A stretch of 10,356 nt of DNA from Leptotrichiaceae bacterium (lineage in GTDB: Bacteria; Fusobacteriota; Fusobacteriia; Fusobacteriales; Leptotrichiaceae), in contig JAUNKI010000066.1 of assembly GCA_030532815.1 (NCBI GenBank), forward strand, positions 1 through 10,356, written 5' to 3'. Below the pieces are notes generated by a model. That model had not been told where the DNA came from and made no database searches. It saw only the letters and a list, made by a program, of their open reading frames with translations. The position numbers and the translations under genes were made by a program. This document shows, in pieces, positions 6,634-10,356 of this stretch. Numbering within the stretch: the first letter of the stretch is position 1; every line of letters starts with the position of its first letter.

Positions 6634-8232
6634 ATGAAAAAAATATTATTGTTTTTAGTAGGAATGCTTTTAATTGTATCATGCGGGGGAAATCAGGGGA
6701 AAAAAGAAAGCGGAAGCTCAGCTTCATTTAATATGGAAGCCGAACCTGCTTCGCTTGATCCTCAATTGCTCACGGATATGGGAGGATTTATGGTGTCCGG
6801 AATGCTCTATGAGGGCCTTGTAAGATTAAATGAGAAGCATGAAATTGTCCCTGCAGGAGCTGAAAGCTGGAATGTTTCCGAAGACGGTAAAATATGGACT
6901 TTTAAAATAAGACAGGGAATGAAATGGTCAAATGGAGATACAGTAACAGCTCATGACTACCTAAGAGGTATGAAAAGAGGTCTGGATCCTGCAACGGCAG
7001 CTGAATATGCTTTTATAATGTACTATATTCAGGGAGCGGAAGATTATAATACAGGAAAAACGCAGGATTTCAACGGTGTAGGAATAAAAGTGAAAGATGA
7101 TTACACACTTGAAATAACATTATCAAAACCGGCAGCATATTTCGGAAAAACACTTATAATGCCTATTTATTTTCCTTTAAATGAAAAAGCCATAGCGGAA
7201 TACAAGGATAAATATGCTACTGAAGCAGATAAGTCCATATATAACGGACCGTATACGATGAAGGAATGGGTACATGACAACAGAGTAGTAATGGAAAAAA
7301 ATCCGAACTACTGGAATAAGGATAATATTAAAATTGATACTTTAACAGCAATGATGGTAACTGATTTTGAAGCGGCAACAAATCTGTTTGAAAACAAGGA
7401 ACTGGATTTGACAAGAATTTCAGTGGAAAAAATCGTTTCATTTAACGGAAAACCTGAACTGCATAAGGTTCCTGACGGAAGGGTATATTATCTTGCATTT
7501 AATCAGAATAATCCGATATTGAAAAATAAAAAAGTAAGACAGGCACTGTCTCTTGCAGTAGACAGAGAAACTCTCGTTAAGGATATTTTAAATGAAGGCG
7601 GTATAAAGGCTTCGGGAATAGTGGCAAACGGAATGCCGGGAGTTACAGGAGATTTCAGAGATGAGTCGGGAGATCTTTATGCACAGCATAAAGACTTAGA
7701 TGTTAAAAAACTTTTTGAAGAAGGATTGAAAGAGCTGGGAATGACCCCTGATCAGGTTAAGCTGACACTGACTGCTGATGAAAAGGGAACAGGGAAAAAA
7801 GAAAGTGAATTTTATCAGTCCCAGTGGAAAGAAAAACTCGGTATAGATGTAGATGTTGAAATAATAACATATAAAGAAAGACTTTCCAGAGGAAATGAAG
7901 GGAACTATGAAATAATAAGGTATGCATGGGGACCTGACTATGCCGATGCGATGACATATATGGAACTGTTCCTGACAGGTACGGGACTGAATGTTTCAAG
8001 ATACTCAAATCCCGAATATGATAAGCTGGTTGCGTTTGCTCAGGAAAGCAACGATCATAAAGCAAGAATAGAGGCAATGCAGAAAGCTGAAAAAATGCTG
8101 ATGGAGGATTATAATGTTTCGGGTCTTTACTATCAGGTGGCAGCCTACCTTATAAATCCTAATTTAAAAGGAGTGTCAATAAGTGCTGTGGGAAATCCTA
8201 TAGATTTCTATAACGCATCCATAAAAGAATAA
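6634..8232 (+). CDS. oppA: Oligopeptide-binding lipoprotein, OppA family (first paralogue)
   Basis: Extracytoplasmic solute-binding receptor that delivers peptides to OppBC, 532 residues. The lipoprotein signal peptide has a KK start, hydrophobic core 4-15 and lipobox IVSC with Cys17 as the lipidated residue, followed by a Gly/Ser/Lys-rich linker (18-31). The family-5 binding-protein fold shows in EPASLDPQ (37-44), GLVRLN (61-66), WTFKIRQGMKWSNGD (88-102), TAAEYAF (121-127), VKDDYTLEITL (153-163), NPNYWNK (223-229), KKVRQALSLAVDRE (299-312) and WGPDYADAMTYMELF (432-446), the last being the typical peptide-receptor WxxDYxD region. Transcribed from its own promoter, separated from oppBCDF by a terminator, and followed after 33 bases by a same-length paralogue. 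Peptide length preference cannot be read from the sequence. Confidence 0.93.
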   Translation: MKKILLFLVGMLLIVSCGGNQGKKESGSSASFNMEAEPASLDPQLLTDMGGFMVSGMLYEGLVRLNEKHEIVPAGAESWNVSEDGKIWTFKIRQGMKWSNGDTVTAHDYLRGMKRGLDPATAAEYAFIMYYIQGAEDYNTGKTQDFNGVGIKVKDDYTLEITLSKPAAYFGKTLIMPIYFPLNEKAIAEYKDKYATEADKSIYNGPYTMKEWVHDNRVVMEKNPNYWNKDNIKIDTLTAMMVTDFEAATNLFENKELDLTRISVEKIVSFNGKPELHKVPDGRVYYLAFNQNNPILKNKKVRQALSLAVDRETLVKDILNEGGIKASGIVANGMPGVTGDFRDESGDLYAQHKDLDVKKLFEEGLKELGMTPDQVKLTLTADEKGTGKKESEFYQSQWKEKLGIDVDVEIITYKERLSRGNEGNYEIIRYAWGPDYADAMTYMELFLTGTGLNVSRYSNPEYDKLVAFAQESNDHKARIEAMQKAEKMLMEDYNVSGLYYQVAAYLINPNLKGVSISAVGNPIDFYNASIKE

Positions 8233-8265
8233 AATTATAAAATTTAGGAAAAGGGGAAAAGACAA

Positions 8266-9864
8266 ATGAGAAAATTTTTATTTATAGTACTGACGGTATT
8301 GTTTGTTGCAGCATGCGGAAATAAAACCGGAGTAAACAGTACAGCAGAAACACTACTGCTGAATCTGAAAGAGGAAGGTAAGTCTTATGATCCTCAACTG
8401 GCAAACGATGCAACGGGGGAATTTGTAGATTCCCTCGTAGGGGAGGGGCTGACAAGGCAGGGAAAAGACGGAAAATCTATTCCCGGAGTAGCCGAAAAAT
8501 GGGAAACTTCAGCTGACGGTTTAGTATGGACATTTTATTTAAGAAAAAATGCCAAATGGTCAAATGGGGATCCTATAACTGCAAATGATTTTAAAGAGGG
8601 CTGGCTGAGAGGTTTAAAGCCTGAAACGGCAGCTGAATATGCTTTTATGCTTTTTCCTATAAAAAATGCCGAAGAGTATAATAAAGGAGATGCAAAAGCT
8701 GAAGATGTGGGAATAAAAGTCGTAGACGATTATACACTTGAAGTTACTTTAAAGGCTCCTGTAACTTACTTTGATTCCCTTGTAAGAGTGCAGACATATT
8801 TACCGCTGAACAGTAAATTTTATGACGGAGTGAAAGAAAAGTACATGACTTCAGTTGATACTTCCATATCATCAGGAGCATATATTATAAAGTCGTGGAC
8901 AAGGGATTCGGATATTGTATTTGAAAAAAATCCCAATTATTGGAATAAAGATGCCATAAAGCTTGAAAGAGTACAGGCGAAGTTTATAAATGACGCTGCT
9001 GCCGATTTAAATGCCTTTAAAAACGGAGAAACAGATGTGACAAATATATCCGTTCAGCAGTTGAAAGAGTTCAGAGAGGATCCCCGTTTAAAATATACTA
9101 ACGACGGTTCGGTATGGTATGTTATATTCAATATGAAAAATAAAGTACTGTCCAATAAAAAAATAAGACAGGCATTGTCATTGGCAATTGACAAGGAGGA
9201 AATGGTAAAAGGAGTGTTGAACGGTATAGGAGGAGCCGCTTATACATATACACCTAAAAATATAGGAATAATAGGAGTGGATAAGGATTTTGCCTTGGAA
9301 GCGGGAGAAATATTCCCTAAATATAATGCAGAGGAAGCAAAAAAATTACTTGCTGAGGGGATGAAAGAACTTGGGATTGCCGAATTTCCTGAGCTTGATA
9401 TGATATTTAACGATTCGGGAAATAATAAGATTATTACTGAATTTATTCAGGAAAGTTTTAGAAAAAATTTAGGTATAAATATAAAAATTTCCTCAATGAC
9501 ATTTCAGGAAAGACTTGCCCGAATGGAGCAGAAAGACTTTGATCTTGTATTGGCAGGGTTTGCAGGAGACTATAATGATGCCATTTCGTATTTGGAAAGA
9601 TTTGAATCGACGAACGGCAACAATTACTCCCAATATGTAAATCCTGTATATGATGAACTCGTTAAAAAAGTAAAAACATCGGCAAATCAGAAAGAAAGAG
9701 TGGAGGCTATGATACAAATGGAAAAAATCATAGGGGAGGATATGCCGGTAGGTCTTTTATACAATAGAATGCAAATTAAACTTGTAAATCCGAGAGTAAA
9801 AGAAATACAGTTTAATGCCATAGGTAAGGATTACAGTTTAGATGAGACTTATATTCAGAAATAA
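8266..9864 (+). CDS. oppA: Oligopeptide-binding lipoprotein, OppA family (second paralogue)
   Basis: Second solute-binding receptor, also 532 residues. Signal peptide 1-16 with lipobox VAAC and Cys17 as the probable lipid anchor. Family-5 hallmarks align residue for residue with the first paralogue over much of the length: SYDPQL (40-45), WTFYLRKNAKWSNGD (88-102), TAAEYAF (121-127), NPNYWNK (222-228) and KKIRQALSLAIDKE (298-311). Differences: the EPASLDP element is reduced to KSYDP, and WGPDYAD becomes FAGDYND (432-438), so the aromatic Trp of the pocket region is lost. This suggests different peptide preference (inference). The ribosome binding site is a weaker aaggggaaaag stretch upstream of the ATG. 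With only 33 bases and no terminator before it, it is co-transcribed with the first paralogue. Its stop codon touches repeat copy B. Confidence 0.93.
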   Translation: MRKFLFIVLTVLFVAACGNKTGVNSTAETLLLNLKEEGKSYDPQLANDATGEFVDSLVGEGLTRQGKDGKSIPGVAEKWETSADGLVWTFYLRKNAKWSNGDPITANDFKEGWLRGLKPETAAEYAFMLFPIKNAEEYNKGDAKAEDVGIKVVDDYTLEVTLKAPVTYFDSLVRVQTYLPLNSKFYDGVKEKYMTSVDTSISSGAYIIKSWTRDSDIVFEKNPNYWNKDAIKLERVQAKFINDAAADLNAFKNGETDVTNISVQQLKEFREDPRLKYTNDGSVWYVIFNMKNKVLSNKKIRQALSLAIDKEEMVKGVLNGIGGAAYTYTPKNIGIIGVDKDFALEAGEIFPKYNAEEAKKLLAEGMKELGIAEFPELDMIFNDSGNNKIITEFIQESFRKNLGINIKISSMTFQERLARMEQKDFDLVLAGFAGDYNDAISYLERFESTNGNNYSQYVNPVYDELVKKVKTSANQKERVEAMIQMEKIIGEDMPVGLLYNRMQIKLVNPRVKEIQFNAIGKDYSLDETYIQK

Positions 9865-9996
9865 ATCTGAATATTGAAGTGGAACTAAAATTATAAGAGA
9901 TAATTTTTAAATGAAAGTGCAGTTAAACTGTAATGGTAATAGAAATATACACTTAAATTATAAGTAAAAACCTGACATTCAAATTATTTCAACGAA
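9864..9996 (+). repeat. Interspersed repeat module, copy B
   Basis: The core at 9866-9934 matches copy C at 56 of 69 positions by hand count, without gaps. The left end (aatctgaatattg, from 9864) is a two-mismatch version of the 13-base terminal repeat. The central near-palindrome cagttaaactg is at 9920-9930. The right end at 9975-9996 (acattcaaatt, then atttcaacgaa) is identical over 22 bases to 10243-10264. It starts on the last base of the second oppA stop codon, so it would form the beginning of that transcript's 3' untranslated region. A block at 10015-10033 resembles 183-202 near copy A. Confidence 0.72.
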
Positions 9997-10027
9997 TATT
10001 TCACGCTTTTTTTGAAAAAAATATACC

Positions 10028-10053
10028 CCAACCTTTTTTGTAAAAAAGGTTGG
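10028..10053. terminator. Perfect 12-bp palindrome, possible bidirectional terminator
   Basis: Arms ccaacctttttt and aaaaaaggttgg are separated by the dinucleotide gt. On the minus strand the stem is followed, after ggtata, by a run of seven T, so it looks more like a terminator for a gene entering from the right. On the plus strand the following bases (tccaaaaaac) are not T-rich, though it could still slow polymerase reading through from the second oppA. A cruciform-prone site is another reading. Confidence 0.5.
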
Positions 10054-10106
10054 TCCAAAAAACTATCAACACAAATTTTACTATTGCTCAAAAATACCCG
10101 TTCGCT

Positions 10107-10132
10107 GTAAAAACAAAAAAAGATGTTTTTAC
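10107..10132. repeat. Short inverted repeat between module copies
   Basis: Perfect 8-bp arms gtaaaaac (10107-10114) and gtttttac (10125-10132) with a ten-base A-rich loop. No T-run follows in either direction within a few bases. It may be part of the upstream edge of the repeat module; the adjacent 10138-10157 is identical to 1-20. Confidence 0.35.
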
Positions 10133-10137
10133 GACGC

Positions 10138-10264
10138 TCACTTTACGCATTTTTCACGCAGTAAAATTTGAATGTTGAAGGGGGACTAAAATATAAAGAA
10201 AATAGTTTTAAATAAAATTGCAGTTAAACTGTAATAAACCCAACATTCAAATTATTTCAACGAA
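10138..10264 (+). repeat. Interspersed repeat module, copy C (most complete)
   Basis: A 20-base leader identical to 1-20 precedes a core at 10167-10235 that is bounded by a perfect 13-base terminal inverted repeat: aatttgaatgttg (10165-10177) and caacattcaaatt (10241-10253). The enclosed element is 89 bases, with the internal near-palindrome cagttaaactg at 10221-10231. The outer part attatttcaacgaa matches copy B. The architecture is that of a small hairpin-forming or miniature inverted-repeat element. It is too short to encode a transposase, and no target-site duplication is obvious. Confidence 0.75.
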
Positions 10265-10288
10265 AAAAATACGAGAATGAACGTTAAG

Positions 10289-10327
10289 AAAAATCACTGT
10301 TTGAGCGAAGCGAGTTTGTGATTTTTT
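10289..10327 (+). terminator. Terminator-like hairpin at the right edge
   Basis: Nine-base arms aaaaatcac (10289-10297) and gtgattttt (10318-10326) enclose a 20-base loop, and one further T follows. Most of the T-run lies within the stem, so it could work on both strands. The loop holds gagcgaagcgag, a mirror sequence that reads the same backwards on one strand. No gene on the plus strand between the second oppA and here would need it, so it may serve a neighbouring minus-strand gene or be another repeat unit. Confidence 0.45.
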
Positions 10328-10356
10328 AGTGAATGGAGTGTTTTTGAGTTTAGAAA

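Larger units (their letters stand above)
9865..10356. other. Gene-free right flank made of repeats and hairpins
   Basis: Neither strand has a credible gene here. The stretch is a mosaic: repeat copy B, a T7-G-A7 run (10007-10021), the ccaacc palindrome, an 8-bp inverted repeat, repeat copy C and a terminator-like hairpin. The last 30 bases hold no recognisable start of a gene. No good Rho-independent terminator for the second oppA is found immediately after its stop, so its transcript probably runs into this repeat cluster. Confidence 0.6.

Noticed and set aside
10007..10021. T7-G-A7 run as a terminator
   Set aside because: The symmetry is only homopolymer A/T; there is no GC-containing stem before the T-run.
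1..10264. Repeat copies as a CRISPR array or att sites
   Set aside because: Copies are too few, too diverged and irregularly spaced for CRISPR, and there is no integrase, tRNA or cas gene nearby.

Overview
The window is AT-rich, with purine-rich coding strands, arginine written almost only as AGA, and strong AGGAGG-type ribosome binding sites. Codon style and protein flavour suggest a low-GC fermentative anaerobe. My best guess is Fusobacteriota, family Leptotrichiaceae (Leptotrichia or a close relative). That is inference from style; no 16S or other phylogenetic marker is present.

The window holds one complete oligopeptide-uptake locus flanked by repetitive non-coding DNA. From left to right: a copy of an interspersed repeat module (1-about 247); an M3-family zinc oligoendopeptidase on the minus strand (279-2003); a divergent promoter region (2004-2230); the plus-strand operon oppB-oppC-oppD-oppF (2231-6194), ended by a strong intrinsic terminator (6265-6318); a gene-free stretch of about 300 bases carrying a second promoter and a leader hairpin; two tandem oppA-type lipoprotein genes (6634-8232 and 8266-9864); and a 490-base gene-free tail (9865-10356) with two more repeat-module copies and several hairpins.

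The genes form a logical pathway. Two surface-anchored OppA lipoproteins capture peptides. OppB and OppC form the membrane channel, and OppD and OppF supply ATP hydrolysis. The M3 peptidase then cuts the imported oligopeptides in the cytoplasm. The receptors have a transcription unit separate from the permease, so receptor and channel levels can be set independently. The peptidase is transcribed divergently, from a promoter whose -10 box overlaps the upstream-most in-frame ATG; this moves its real start to codon 13 of the longest frame.

The least ordinary element is the repeat module: a 67-69 base core with an internal near-palindrome, 13-base terminal inverted repeats in the best copy, and associated A-rich/CCCC blocks. 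It lies beyond the 3' ends of both outer transcription units, always in the same orientation, and no protein gene explains it. No transposase, integrase, tRNA, rRNA or CRISPR array was seen.
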